NCBI GenBank assembly: GCA_025352125.1
Contig: JANXTZ010000037.1
Coordinates: 1 to 64,000 of the forward strand
Origin: Deinococcales bacterium
GTDB taxonomy: Bacteria; Deinococcota; Deinococci; Deinococcales; JAAFIG01
Length of the DNA: 64,000 bases
Direction of reading: 5' to 3'
The notes beneath the pieces are model-generated. The model ran no database searches, was not told where the DNA came from, and saw only the letters and a program-made list of their open reading frames with translations. The position numbers and the translations under genes are program-made. Of the stretch, positions 1-10,100 are shown in pieces (positions within the stretch are counted from its first letter, which is position 1; every line of letters begins with the position of its first letter).

Positions 1-188
1 TATGAACTGTTAATCGCGTGACACTATGACTGCCAGTTCGGTTTGGGTTCACAACTGAATTTACCAGCTTTGTAGAATTGAGTAGCAACTAAAGTCTTGC
101 ACTAAAGTGCATGGCTTTGACCAGCGTCCTGATACAGTAAAATAGGATTCTCGAGCTTTTCAATCTTAAGATTGCATCAGGAGAATTA

Positions 189-1271
189 ATGGACCTTGCC
201 ACGCTTAAAAAAGAAGCAAAAAGCAAAAAAACCCTTGCATCTCGGTTGCTCGAGTTAGCCAGAAACGCCGACCCAACAGTGCAATACGCGGTGGCTGCAA
301 ACCCCAACGCCCCTCTTACTGCGCTCGAATACCTGAGTGGACACGGCAAATGGACGATTCTGAAAGCCGTGGCACTCAATCCCAATGTCAGTCTGGCGAT
401 TCTCGAGAAACTGGCTGCACACAAGCAAAATACGGTTTGTGTTGCCGTGGCGCAGAGCATTCAAACTCCAGCTCAACTGCTGGCAAAACTCGCACTGCAT
501 TCTGATACGATTGTGCGCCGCGCCGTCGTTGAGAACAAAAATTGCACCGATACCATTTACACAAAACTGAGCGAAGACCCCGACGCGTTGGTACGTTTCG
601 ATGTCGCGCTGCGCAACACGTGTCCAATCGCGGTTCTGGAAGAACTTGTCAAAGACCCCGATGAACAGGTTCGCGGCGCTGTCGCCTGGAACAGATTTAC
701 TCCGCGCAATCTGCTGCATGTTTTGGCAACCGACCCAGTTGCAAGTGTACGCGCCTCGACTGTCGAGAACCTTCATCGGCGCGGCGAAATCAATCTGTTG
801 CAATTCCTCGCTCGAGATGCACAACCCGAAGTTCGACTCGAGTTTGCCAAGCTTTACACTTGGATTCCGCAATTTCACCAGCATTTGGTGATCGACTCCG
901 ACGAGAAAGTACGTGACTGCCTGGCAGAGCACCAGACATTGCCACAAGCCGCCATACTTGTTCTGGCAAAAGACCCGAGCGACCAGGTGCGCGAAAAAAT
1001 CGCCAACCGCGACGACCTGAGCAAGGCTGCATTTGAAATCTTGCTCAAAGACCCAAACCCAGATGTCAGGCGAACTTTGGCTCACGCCAAAACCACAAAG
1101 CCTCCAGCTTGGATGCTCGAGCAACTGGCAATTGACCCAGATGAAAACGTGCGCTGGCAGGTGGCGTATGTCGGCGCGGCATCAAATCAAATCTTGAAAA
1201 AACTGACTCAAGACTCGAGCCAAAGTGTGCGCGATGCCGCCAATGAAACCCTCAGCCGAACTTGGCGATAA
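189..1271 (+). CDS. Leucine-rich-repeat-variant (LRV) / HEAT-like solenoid protein
   Basis: 360 residues, built almost entirely of repeats of about 22-24 residues that follow the pattern VR-x-AVA-x-NP-x-TP-x-x-LLEKLA-x-DPD. I count roughly 13 units. This is the LRV type of alpha-helical solenoid; its role is likely protein binding, and no catalytic residues are seen. No signal peptide, so cytoplasmic. ATG 189 is supported by AGGAG at 179-183. It is convergent with minDE, with a shared hairpin between. The partner is unknown; the family call is firm and the function is not. Confidence 0.8.
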   Translation: MDLATLKKEAKSKKTLASRLLELARNADPTVQYAVAANPNAPLTALEYLSGHGKWTILKAVALNPNVSLAILEKLAAHKQNTVCVAVAQSIQTPAQLLAKLALHSDTIVRRAVVENKNCTDTIYTKLSEDPDALVRFDVALRNTCPIAVLEELVKDPDEQVRGAVAWNRFTPRNLLHVLATDPVASVRASTVENLHRRGEINLLQFLARDAQPEVRLEFAKLYTWIPQFHQHLVIDSDEKVRDCLAEHQTLPQAAILVLAKDPSDQVREKIANRDDLSKAAFEILLKDPNPDVRRTLAHAKTTKPPAWMLEQLAIDPDENVRWQVAYVGAASNQILKKLTQDSSQSVRDAANETLSRTWR

Positions 1272-1304
1272 AAAAATTTAGATGGTTGGGACGAATCTCA
1301 ACCA
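1271..1304 (-). terminator. Intrinsic terminator of minDE
   Basis: A 9-bp stem (1283-1291 with 1296-1304, one G-U pair) with loop CGAA is followed on the minus strand by a T-rich run (1280-1271). It sits 28 bp beyond the minE stop. It overlaps the end of the LRV gene and may act weakly on the plus strand too. Confidence 0.75.
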
Positions 1305-1332
1305 CCTGTGTTCAATTTTGGAAACTCGAGCG

Positions 1333-1557
1333 TTAATCGAGCGGAATATCGGCAGTCAGAATCACGTTCTCGCCGCGCCTCTCCACATTTAAATTCGGTT
1401 GGCTTTTCGCGCCTGGAAAGTATTTTTGAATTACCGCCATCAGTTCGCTGCGCAGCATTTCCTCGCGTCCGGGCGGCAAACCCGCACGGTCGTATTGCAG
1501 CACGACTTGCAGACGGTTTTTCAGGGTGTCTTTTGTTTTGCGGCGTCCCCAGAACAT
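1333..1557 (-). CDS. minE: Cell division topological specificity factor MinE
   Basis: 74 residues, slightly shorter than the usual 80-90. The anti-MinCD segment is clear (RLQVVLQYDRAGLPP near residues 15-29), followed by the dimerisation region LMAVIQKYF and a C-terminal beta strand NVILTADIPL. MinE stimulates MinD ATPase and drives MinCD away from mid-cell. The ATG shares one base with the minD stop (TAATG), so the two are translationally coupled. No minC lies beside them. Confidence 0.93.
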   Translation of the reverse strand: MFWGRRKTKDTLKNRLQVVLQYDRAGLPPGREEMLRSELMAVIQKYFPGAKSQPNLNVERRGENVILTADIPLD

Positions 1558-2360
1558 TAACCCCTCCTGAACAACTTGCCAAGGCTGGCAAAGAAACCAT
1601 CTTTGTCCTCGAGCTTCGGAAATGGCACGTCCTCGCCGTGAATGCGTCTGGCGGTATCAAAAAAGGCGATGCCCGCCTTGGTCGCGCCCGACAAACTGGC
1701 AGGTTCGCCGATGTTGGTCGAGATCAGAATGCCCTCGTCCTCGGGAATGATGCCAATCGGTTTGACCGCCAGAATCTCGATCACGTCGTCCACCGAAAGC
1801 ATGTCGCCTCGAGCCACCATTTTTGGGCGCATCCGGTTGATGACCAGGCGCGACTCGCGGACCTCGTTGGCTTCTAAAAGCCCAATGATGCGGTCTGCAT
1901 CGCGCACGCTCGAGACTTCTGGGTTGACCACCACGAGCGCCGCCGTGGCTGGGGCAGCCGCGACCTTGAAGCCCGTTTCGATACCGGCGGGCGAGTCGAT
2001 GATCACGCGGTCCATGCCCTCTTCCTCGAGAAGTTGGCGCACCAGTTCTTTCATGCCGTCAATCGACAAAGAATCCTTGTCACGGGTTTGCGAGGCGGGC
2101 AGCAAGAACAGACTGTCCACGCGCTTATCGCGGATCAGTGCTTGCTTGATGCGGCATTTGCCCTCAAGCACGTCCACCAGGTCAAACACGACCCGTCCCT
2201 CGAGTCCCATGACCACGTCCAGGTTGCGAAGACCAACGTCCACGTCGATCACCGTTACTTTTTCACCGAGTTTTGCCAAGCCCGCCGAGATGTTTGCGCT
2301 GGTGGTGGTTTTGCCCACACCACCCTTTCCCGACGTGACCACAATCACTTTTCCGTTCAC
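1557..2360 (-). CDS. minD: Septum site-determining ATPase MinD
   Basis: 267 residues from GTG 2360. It has the deviant Walker A KGGVGKTT (residues 12-19), the switch motif DVDVGLRNLD and IDSPAGIE, all typical of MinD. The C-terminus (FFASLGKLFRRG) is a basic amphipathic membrane-targeting helix. The open frame extends to 2423, but the conserved protein begins at GTG 2360, preceded by GGGAGG with a 6-base spacer. First gene of minD-minE; acts at the membrane to place the division septum. Confidence 0.95.
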   Translation of the reverse strand: MNGKVIVVTSGKGGVGKTTTSANISAGLAKLGEKVTVIDVDVGLRNLDVVMGLEGRVVFDLVDVLEGKCRIKQALIRDKRVDSLFLLPASQTRDKDSLSIDGMKELVRQLLEEEGMDRVIIDSPAGIETGFKVAAAPATAALVVVNPEVSSVRDADRIIGLLEANEVRESRLVINRMRPKMVARGDMLSVDDVIEILAVKPIGIIPEDEGILISTNIGEPASLSGATKAGIAFFDTARRIHGEDVPFPKLEDKDGFFASLGKLFRRG

Positions 2361-2501
2361 GAATTGCCTCCCGCTGCTTTTATACTGCTGAAAGTCACCC
2401 GAAACTTTTGAATGCTCGAGCAAGAATCATTTAGTTTAACCTGTTTGAGGCTCTGTGCGTTCTGATCGCGTGAGGGTTGTAAAGAAAAGTGTCAAAGTCA
2501 G

Positions 2502-2615
2502 CTAACTCAACTCGAGCGCCCGTTGTGCCATGCGTTCGCCCGCCTCGGAGAAAGGTCGAAACAGCAGGTTTGCGCCCGCACGAAGCAGTTCGGCTTTCTC
2601 CTCGAGATGATGCTA
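2502..2615 (-). other. In-frame continuation of the antiporter gene beyond an amber codon
   Basis: The antiporter frame stops at TAG (2615-2613) but continues for 36 sense codons in the same frame to a second TAG at 2504-2502. The continuation reads HHLEEKAELLRAGANLLF, then an RPFSEAGERMA-like helix, exactly the expected end of a TrkA-N (RCK) domain, and carries two CTCGAG motifs. The first TAG therefore interrupts an ancestral longer gene. Confidence 0.85.
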
Positions 2616-4028
2616 AAGCACGGCTTTGCGTCCAGTAAAACCTCGTTTTTGGAGTCCCTCGAGTGAACGCAATCGGGCTTCCAGATCGGGTGCGGTCACA
2701 ATCACACCACTCAAACCCGTCAACTCGAGGCGTTCCCACAATTCTGGGTCTTCAGCATCGCCATACAAGACATTTCTGCCCTTGGTACGGTGATGCTCGA
2801 GTTTATCGGGGTCGCTGTCCAAGCCCACAACGTGCTGTCCCGAAGTCTCGAGTTGGTTGTACGCCGCGCCGCCAATGCGTCCCATCCCGATGACCAACCA
2901 GTTGGGATTGCCAAGTTGGCTGGGTTCCTGGTCGGGATGAATGGTTTTGGCTTCAAAGCGCAACAAGCTGGTTTCAAAACGCTCGTACAACACATGCACT
3001 ACACGGTTAAATGGTGCGGCAACCAACAGGGACAAGGCGATCATGACACCCAGCAAACTCGCCCAGCCCGCCTCGAGTTGCCCAGATTCGATCAGGGGCT
3101 TGACCACAATCAAGGCAAACTCGCCGTAACTGGTCAGCGCGGCGCTGGCGACAAAAGCGGTGCGGGCACGCAGACCAAAGCGCAAAAACGACCAGAAAAA
3201 CAGTGCGCCCTGCAAGGGCAAGGCGACCAACACCAGCGGCGACCAGATTAACAAACCCAGGGGCGGCAGACCACCCAGACCAATCGTCAAAAAGAACGCC
3301 ACCAGAAAAGATTCTTTTAAGCCCCACAGCACGTCTGAAAGTTCATTGGTGCGCTCATGACCCGCCAGAACAGCCCCAAAAATCAGTGCGCCCAATTCTG
3401 GTGAAATCCCAACGCGTCCCGCCAAGGTGCCGCCAGCCAGCGCGAGTGCCAGACCAAACAGCAACAACAGTTCATCGTGACCGCTGCGCACCAGCAATTG
3501 CACCAAGACTGGGCGCAACAACGGCAACAATAAAAAACCAGACGCCCAGAGTGTGGGTTGTTTTGCACCCGCAAACGCCAGCAAGACTATCGCCACCAAA
3601 TCTTGCAAGACCAAAATTCCGACCACCACGCGCCCGTGATAAGAATTCAGCTCGCTCTTGTCCTCGAGCAACTTGATTGCCAAGACCGTGCTCGAGAATG
3701 CCAAACCGATTGCCAGATACAGGGCATTGCCAAAACCGAGCGCCAAGAACATCACACCGAACACCACGGCGCTCGAGATCATCAAATGCAACCCGCCGAC
3801 GCCCAGCACCTCGGGGCGAATCAAGTTTTTCAACCTGAACTTTAAACCCACCGCAAACAGCAACAACCACACGCCAATGTCCGCCAGGGTGTGCAGGGCT
3901 TCGCTCGAGCGGTAGCCCAAAGCGTACAAGACAAAACCAGCCAGCAAATACCCGACCAGCGGCGGGAAGCCGACCCGCGATCCCAATAAGCCCCCAAGAT
4001 AAGCCGCGCCAACCCAGACGACATCCAT
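2613..4028 (-). CDS. KefB-type cation/proton antiporter with C-terminal TrkA-N domain, truncated by a nonsense codon
   Basis: 471 residues in the open part. About 12 membrane segments of the CPA2 family (residues 1-370; motif GYLLAGFVLYALG early, ALIFGAVLAGHE mid-protein) are followed by a Rossmann TrkA-N domain (LVIGMGRIGG near 390, GLDSDPDKLE near 410). The family exchanges K+ or Na+ for H+ and senses nucleotide through the Rossmann domain. The start at ATG 4028 is set by TATTGT five bases upstream. The last 36 residues of the domain lie beyond an in-frame TAG, so the gating domain lacks its final helices unless read through. It could be functional, a recent pseudogene or a sequencing error. 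Confidence 0.85.
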   Translation of the reverse strand: MDVVWVGAAYLGGLLGSRVGFPPLVGYLLAGFVLYALGYRSSEALHTLADIGVWLLLFAVGLKFRLKNLIRPEVLGVGGLHLMISSAVVFGVMFLALGFGNALYLAIGLAFSSTVLAIKLLEDKSELNSYHGRVVVGILVLQDLVAIVLLAFAGAKQPTLWASGFLLLPLLRPVLVQLLVRSGHDELLLLFGLALALAGGTLAGRVGISPELGALIFGAVLAGHERTNELSDVLWGLKESFLVAFFLTIGLGGLPPLGLLIWSPLVLVALPLQGALFFWSFLRFGLRARTAFVASAALTSYGEFALIVVKPLIESGQLEAGWASLLGVMIALSLLVAAPFNRVVHVLYERFETSLLRFEAKTIHPDQEPSQLGNPNWLVIGMGRIGGAAYNQLETSGQHVVGLDSDPDKLEHHRTKGRNVLYGDAEDPELWERLELTGLSGVIVTAPDLEARLRSLEGLQKRGFTGRKAVL

Positions 4029-4033
4029 AGATA

Positions 4034-4039
4034 ACAATA
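4034..4039 (-). promoter_or_regulatory. -10 box of the antiporter gene (leaderless)
   Basis: TATTGT lies 5 bases before ATG 4028 with no SD sequence. Confidence 0.45.
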
Positions 4040-4110
4040 CCCGAGCTTTTGTTTTGATCTGGTGTCTGCGTAACAGTTGTTTATCCCCTGGGTGATACCC
4101 TGTAAATCTG

Positions 4111-5994
4111 ATGCGAAACTGGATTCGGCAATCTGTGGTCACACTTTTGGTGCTGGGTGGGATGGTACTGGGTCACGCGGCGCTGGCTCAGGGCGTGTCT
4201 GAAAGCCAGTTTCTCGAGGATTTGAGGTTGGGCGGCGTCCAAAGTGTGACGATTATGCCCAGCGGTAACGCCAGCATCTCGAGTTCAGGCGTGGTGCAAG
4301 TCAGCACGGCAAGAATTGTTTCAAAGGACGATCACAATTACGAGACACAGTTGTTGCTCGATAAACGCCTGTTCAATGAACTGAACCTGGCGCGGCAAAA
4401 GTACAACACCGAGTACCGCATCGTCGGCGCGAACCGAACCAACCGCTTTTTGCTGCTGGGTTTGCAAGCCTTGTTGCCGATTTTGTTGATCGGCGGCTTT
4501 TTGTGGTTTCGGTCAAGGGCATCCAAAGACGTGGGCGGCGCACCGAGTTTTGGCAAATCTCGAGCGCGACAGGTTGAAAAACCCAAAGTGACCTTCAGGG
4601 AAGTGGCGGGTTGCGACGAAGCCAAAGAGGAACTTGCCGAAATTGTGGACTTCTTAAAAAACCCGACGCGGTTTCATGACATCGGCGCAAGAATCCCCAA
4701 AGGCTGCCTGCTGATCGGACCCCCTGGCAGCGGCAAGACCCTGCTGGCAAAAGCCGTGGCGGGTGAGGCTCGAGTGCCTTTTTTTACAATTTCTGGCAGT
4801 GATTTTGTCGAGATGTTCGTTGGGGTCGGTGCCTCCAGGGTTCGGGATTTGTTCGAGCAAGCCCGCAAAGCCGCGCCGTGCATTATTTTTATTGACGAGA
4901 TCGACGCGGTTGGACGCAAACGCAGCTCGGGCATGAACGGCGGCAACGATGAACGCGAGCAAACACTAAATCAACTTCTGGTCGAAATGGACGGCTTTGA
5001 AACCAAGCACGACATCATCATTCTGGCGGCAACCAACCGCCCAGACGTGCTCGACAGCGCCCTGTTGCGCCCAGGTCGCTTTGACCGTCAGGTGGTGGTC
5101 GATGCGCCCGATGTCAAAGGACGCGAGGAAATCTTGCGGGTGCATTCCCGCAAAAAGCCGCTCGAGGAAAATGTTGACCTGAAACTGATCGCGCGGCGCA
5201 CCCCTGGCATGGTCGGAGCCGATCTCGAGAATCTGCTGAACGAAGCCGCACTGCTCGCGGCTCGAGCGGGTCGCAGGCGTATCGGCATCAAAGACCTGGA
5301 CGAGGCGGCTGACCGCGTGACCATGGGCGCTGCCAGAAAATCCAGGGTCATCGGGGAAGCCGACAAACGCATCACCGCCTTTCACGAGGTCGGTCACGCG
5401 CTGGCAGCCAACTTACTGCCCCTGGCAGACCGGGTGCACAAGTTGACCATTGTTCCAAGGGGCAGTGCGGCAGGCTTCATGCAGACCATGCCCAGCGAAC
5501 AAGACCACCTGACCCGCAATCAAATCCTGGAGCACATCACCGTTTTCATGGCGGGTCGCGCCGCCGAGGAACTCGAGTTTGGCGATGTCACCACGGGGGC
5601 GCAAAACGATTTTGCCCGAGCCACGCAACTGGCACGCAAGATGGTTGGCGAGTGGGGCATGAGCCAAACCCTTGGACATGTGGCACTCATCGAAGAGAAC
5701 CAAGATTATCTGGGCTTGGGCATTGAAAACCGTCAGTACAGCAACGCCACCGCCAAAGCGATAGACTTTGAGGTCAAAACCATCCTCGAGACGTGTTACG
5801 CAGCCGCCAAAACCCTGCTCGAGCAACACCGTCATTTGATGATGCGGGTGGTCGATGAACTCTTGATTCGTGAAACCCTGAATGCCGAGGAGTTTCAGAT
5901 GTTGCTCGAGGGTCAAGAATTGCCTGATGATGACTCGAGCACAACCCCCGATGAACCTTCAAGCCTCGGCAAAGGACACGGTTTTCCAGCTTAG
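4111..5994 (+). CDS. ftsH: ATP-dependent zinc metalloprotease FtsH
   Basis: 627 residues. N-terminal membrane or signal-type helix (5-25), short periplasmic domain, second membrane helix (about 112-131), then the AAA domain with Walker A GPPGSGKT (about 203-210), Walker B FIDEID (about 259) and second region of homology ([19 protein letters not shown]). The M41 peptidase site is HEVGH (about 425-429; HEAGH is more usual). Degrades membrane and regulatory proteins as a hexamer. No SD sequence is seen; TACCCT 9 bases before ATG 4111 is a weak leaderless candidate. The C-terminal tail is Ser/Thr/Pro/acidic. Divergent from the antiporter. Confidence 0.95.
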   Translation: MRNWIRQSVVTLLVLGGMVLGHAALAQGVSESQFLEDLRLGGVQSVTIMPSGNASISSSGVVQVSTARIVSKDDHNYETQLLLDKRLFNELNLARQKYNTEYRIVGANRTNRFLLLGLQALLPILLIGGFLWFRSRASKDVGGAPSFGKSRARQVEKPKVTFREVAGCDEAKEELAEIVDFLKNPTRFHDIGARIPKGCLLIGPPGSGKTLLAKAVAGEARVPFFTISGSDFVEMFVGVGASRVRDLFEQARKAAPCIIFIDEIDAVGRKRSSGMNGGNDEREQTLNQLLVEMDGFETKHDIIILAATNRPDVLDSALLRPGRFDRQVVVDAPDVKGREEILRVHSRKKPLEENVDLKLIARRTPGMVGADLENLLNEAALLAARAGRRRIGIKDLDEAADRVTMGAARKSRVIGEADKRITAFHEVGHALAANLLPLADRVHKLTIVPRGSAAGFMQTMPSEQDHLTRNQILEHITVFMAGRAAEELEFGDVTTGAQNDFARATQLARKMVGEWGMSQTLGHVALIEENQDYLGLGIENRQYSNATAKAIDFEVKTILETCYAAAKTLLEQHRHLMMRVVDELLIRETLNAEEFQMLLEGQELPDDDSSTTPDEPSSLGKGHGFPA

Positions 5995-6038
5995 GGTTTT
6001 TAACCCATCCTCGAGCCTAAAGTCATCTCGAGTAATCT

Positions 6039-6065
6039 AAAATAAAAAACACGGCTCTTCGCCGT
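6039..6065 (-). terminator. Intrinsic terminator of meaB
   Basis: The stem ACGGC/GCCGT with a 5-base loop (6051-6065) is followed on the minus strand by a T-rich tract (6049-6039). It lies 67 bp beyond the meaB stop. Confidence 0.7.
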
Positions 6066-6132
6066 TGATTCCTATAGAGTAGCACGGTATTCAATTCTTG
6101 ACCCTTACAGCAGCACCTTCGGGCTTGGGTCG

Positions 6133-7101
6133 CTATTCGTCAAGATTATGCACTCGAATCGTGCTGTACGAAGTTTCTTTTTCAAGCGCCGCCGCAATCA
6201 ATTCTCGAGCGACCATGTTGGCAGTACTTTCACCACTTTGAACACGCATCAAAAGCTCGAGTTCGGATTGTTTCATGATGCCGCGCACCTCGTCGTTGAT
6301 CGCATTGATAATTTCAAACCGCGCACGCTCGAGCCTGCGGGTTTGCAAGCCAGCCTCGCCCAAATGCAGGCGATGCGCGTCGATTGCCTCGAGCAATTCT
6401 GGTATCCCCTGCCCCGTGCTGGCAATGGTTTGCACAATTTTTGCCCACCACGAGAATTCATCGTGCGGGTTGAACTCGAGCGCCGCCTGAATTTCGCGCA
6501 CCAACCTGTCCGCGCCTGGAATGTCGGCTTTGTTGACCGCGAACACATCCGCGATTTCCATGATGCCCGCCTTGAACGCCTGCACCGAATCGCCACCCGC
6601 AGGCGTCAACACCAGCACCGTGTGGTCGGCAACCCGCGCAATATCAATTTCAGATTGTCCCACGCCCACCGTCTCGAGAATCACACGGTCAAAACCAAAC
6701 GCCTCGAGGATTGACAGCACACCCACGGTTGCCTTTGCCAAACCACCAAGCGCACCGCGTGTCGCCATGGACCGCACGAACACGCCACGGTCTTGGTAAT
6801 GACGCCCCATGCGAATCCGGTCACCCAGAATTGCGCCGCCAGAAAACGGGCTGGACGGGTCAATTGCCAGCACCGCGACGCGTTCATTTCTGGCGCGACA
6901 AACCGCGATCAACTGGTCGGTCAGGGTGCTTTTACCCGCTCCAGGAGCGCCCGTCATGCCAATCACCACGGCAGAACGGCTTAACCCTCGCAGTGCCGCC
7001 AGCAGTTCGTCGCTTCGAGGATTCCCCGATTCAACAAGCGTGATGGCTCGAGCCAGGGCGCGTTCATCACCAGCTTGGAATTTTTTCAGGAGGTCTTGCA
7101 C
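6133..7101 (-). CDS. meaB: Methylmalonyl-CoA mutase-associated GTPase MeaB (ArgK family)
   Basis: 322 residues, the normal family length. P-loop GAPGAGKST (about 52-60), switch motif ETVGVGQSE (about 143), and guanine-specificity NKAD (about 194) identify the SIMIBI G3E GTPase MeaB. It protects and reloads adenosylcobalamin on methylmalonyl-CoA mutase. No mutase subunit is adjacent. GTG 7101 is set by TAAGAT six bases upstream; the ATG at 7109 is out of frame. Monocistronic by its own terminator. Confidence 0.93.
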   Translation of the reverse strand: MQDLLKKFQAGDERALARAITLVESGNPRSDELLAALRGLSRSAVVIGMTGAPGAGKSTLTDQLIAVCRARNERVAVLAIDPSSPFSGGAILGDRIRMGRHYQDRGVFVRSMATRGALGGLAKATVGVLSILEAFGFDRVILETVGVGQSEIDIARVADHTVLVLTPAGGDSVQAFKAGIMEIADVFAVNKADIPGADRLVREIQAALEFNPHDEFSWWAKIVQTIASTGQGIPELLEAIDAHRLHLGEAGLQTRRLERARFEIINAINDEVRGIMKQSELELLMRVQSGESTANMVARELIAAALEKETSYSTIRVHNLDE

Positions 7102-7107
7102 TCGAGC

Positions 7108-7113
7108 ATCTTA
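7108..7113 (-). promoter_or_regulatory. -10 box of meaB (leaderless)
   Basis: TAAGAT, six bases before GTG 7101, no SD sequence. Confidence 0.55.
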
Positions 7114-7160
7114 AAACGGATTGGTGCTCGAGGTTTGACCTCCAACAAGAATCTCGAGGG

Positions 7161-10100
7161 TTACCCCACCAATTGCCGCAGCAAAATCGGGTCTTGAATT
7201 TCAGAATCTTTGGCGAGCATTATCACTTTGGCAATCACCTCGGCGGTGCGCGGGTCGGAATCGGCAAACGGCAAGAAAATTCTGCCCCTGGCTTGGTTTG
7301 GCACGGCAACCAAACAAATTGCGCCGCCAGGTTGTTGATGCACCACCGCGCTGCCCAAGTGAACGCTGTAACGCCCAACCTGACCAGCAATCAACGCCAC
7401 GTTTTTCTCGAGCTTCACATTTTTTATCTTTAACAACCGCAAGGTTTCCTCGAGCAACGCCGCCCGCATTTCGGTGGTGCTTTGCGAGGCTTCGGGATCA
7501 ACCCCGCCCACGTGCGCCACGGACACGACCAAATCCAGGTCGCGCATGATTTCGGAGTACAAACGCTGTGGAATGCTTTCAAGCTCGAGCGCTTTGTAAT
7601 CGCCGCGTTTGGAAAACGATACCGTCTCGAGCGCGGGGGCTTCGACTTCGGCTGGGGTTGAATAGCCTTGTTTGCTAGCGATGTGCGCCGTGATGCCTTC
7701 CTTAAAAAACGTGCGGCTGGCATCGCCGTCGTAACTGACCACCCAAGCCCTCGAGCCAAGCAGCGAAGCGCTTTGACGCGGGTTGACCTGATGCCCCGCG
7801 TAACGGCTGGATTTGGTTTTCTCGAGTTTTTCGGCTTCAGTCAGCAAATACAATTCGCGGAAGATTTGCTTGAATGGTTGCTGGCGTTGCGCGGTAAAGT
7901 ATGCGCTTTGCCATTCAGACCAGGTTTTGGACTCGAACAAATCCACAGGGTGCGCCAACCTCAAACTCGAGGCTTTGATCTCGAGCAATTCACCGTTCGC
8001 ACTGACCAGGTTTTTACCGTCTGGCGAGAGAAAACCCATTTGAGCGTCATCGATAAAAACCAGTTGCTCGAGCATCGGACGGGCAATCGGGTGTTTGGTC
8101 AGGTCGCGCAATTCTTTGGCATTGAACGCATCGCCATGCACCATCGCACGTTCCAGGGACACGCGCATTCGGCTGCGGGAATTCTCGAGTTCCTTTTTTC
8201 GGGCACGAATTTCGATCACGGCTTCGTCTTTTTTCAGGTTGGCAGGAACGTCTTTTAAGGTTTTACCCGCTTTCAAAACTTCGAGCGTCGGTTCGCCGTC
8301 TTTTGTGACCGACAAAACCAATTCCACATTGTCTTTTTTCAGCTTCACCGCGCCTTTCGCCAGATCAGCCACGGCTCTTAACTCCATCGCCCACTCGAGC
8401 CGCATCGGGTCTGGAAACCCTGCGGTGCGTGCCAGATTCTCGAGCGCGATGCGTGACGCCAGACGCTCGGATTCTTTGCGCTGCGATCCGAATTGTTTGC
8501 TCTGCTTTAAAAAGGTTTGCACGAGTTCGTACCGCGCCAGCAGCACCGCGTCTTTGGCTTTGGGCAGCGGAATCAAACCCAGCGCCCGAACGCTGTCCTG
8601 ATGACGTTTGCTGGTGATTCGTTTGACCACATCGGCTTCGAGCAATTTGCCCAGCATCGCATCGGCAAATTGCTTCGCCCTGGCGTGACCCGTGCCTGAA
8701 GAAATGTACTTCGCGGCATCATAAAGTTGCGTCCAGCGTTTGTCGCCAAGGTCCTTGTACGCCTGATTAAACCAACCCACATCCACCGCGCCATCCACCA
8801 AATCCTGGGTCAAGAGCGGCGTGAGTTGCGCCATCTCGAGCCTCCAACCCTCGAGTTCGATGTCGTTGCTGAAACCACCGTCTTTGGTGTGTGCACGAAG
8901 CCAGTACATTGCATCACTAAGACCTTTCCAAGCGATATTTTTGGCGACAAATTGCGTCCATTGCGGCGCAAACAGCCCAAGCTCGAGAAGGCGTTGTTCG
9001 GGGATTTTGGCTGTTTTGATGGCTTTGTCAAAATCGGTTTGGGTGTCGCTGGCACTGGGGTAAACCGCTTTCAAAAGGTCGGAAAAAACCACCAGTCGCG
9101 GCGTTTGATCGTTGTAATAGTAACCGCCACCACGCGAAATATTGTCCTGCCCAATCATGACAAGAATCGGCATCAAGCGCCCCAACCCAGACAAAAACCG
9201 AATTCGAGTTGCGGCAATCGTGGCTGGCGTCGGCAAATCACCGCGTTGCAACTCGATCTCGAGCACACGCTCGCTGCATCGCTCGAGCATGGGTTCAAGT
9301 TCTGGATAGGCTCGCACGAATTGATCTGGTTTTTGCGTTAAGTGTTCGGTGAAACCATTGTTGCAAGGCGGGTTTTTGGTGGGACGCAGATGGCTCGCGC
9401 CGATCAAGGCTTCCATCACATCGGTTTGGTTGGCAATACCCGCTTTGAACGCCGCCATGAGATGCCAGTGGTTGATGGTGCGGCTAGAATTCCACCACAA
9501 GCGCAGGCTCATGCTGTGCTCGAGTTGCCAGGCTCGAGCTTGTTGGGCACTGGTCAGGGAGGCAACGCTGGGTTGGATTTTGACGACAATCGGCGTGAGC
9601 CTTTTAAACAACAGGTACGCCTTATTTTCTTTCAACGCGGCTTCATCGGGCAGTAACGCACCGTTTTCAACAAATTTTTGAAAACCTTGCTCGAGAAGCG
9701 GAACGCTTTGTGCCAATTGATCCTCGAGCAAATCGAGCGCAAAATCGTGTTCGCTTGCGGCTGGATACAACTCTTTGAGCCACTCCAAAATTTGCAGCAT
9801 GTTGTTCTCGAGGTGTTGATCTTCATCCTTATTTTTTTTGGTTTTTAGACTGCCAAAATAGTTTTTTTGCAAACCCAAATTGGTTGTGCCAGCGTTGTCA
9901 TTGTCAGGCTCGAGGTCATAATTAAAATCTTGATCGTAATAATCACCGTCATCGTCCGCGTCTGATTTAAACATAAACGGACGAATGGTGATGGCGCGTA
10001 AAATCTCGAGTCCGTCGGCATCGCGCTCTTTACCCGTGCGATTTTCAAACCACGCCGTCCAAACCTCTGAGAGTGGGAATTTCTTCCACTGCTCGAGAAG

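Noticed and set aside
100-120. GCACTAAAGTGC hairpin as a terminator
   Set aside because: Five-bp stem with two-base loop and no T-run.
255-1124. Long open frame antisense to the LRV gene
   Set aside because: No promoter or start signal; composition is that of a shadow of the repeat protein, helped by the palindromic CTCGAG, which reads open on both strands.
2361-2423. Longer MinD starting at 2423
   Set aside because: The extra 21 residues are not part of MinD, and GTG 2360 has a strong SD sequence.
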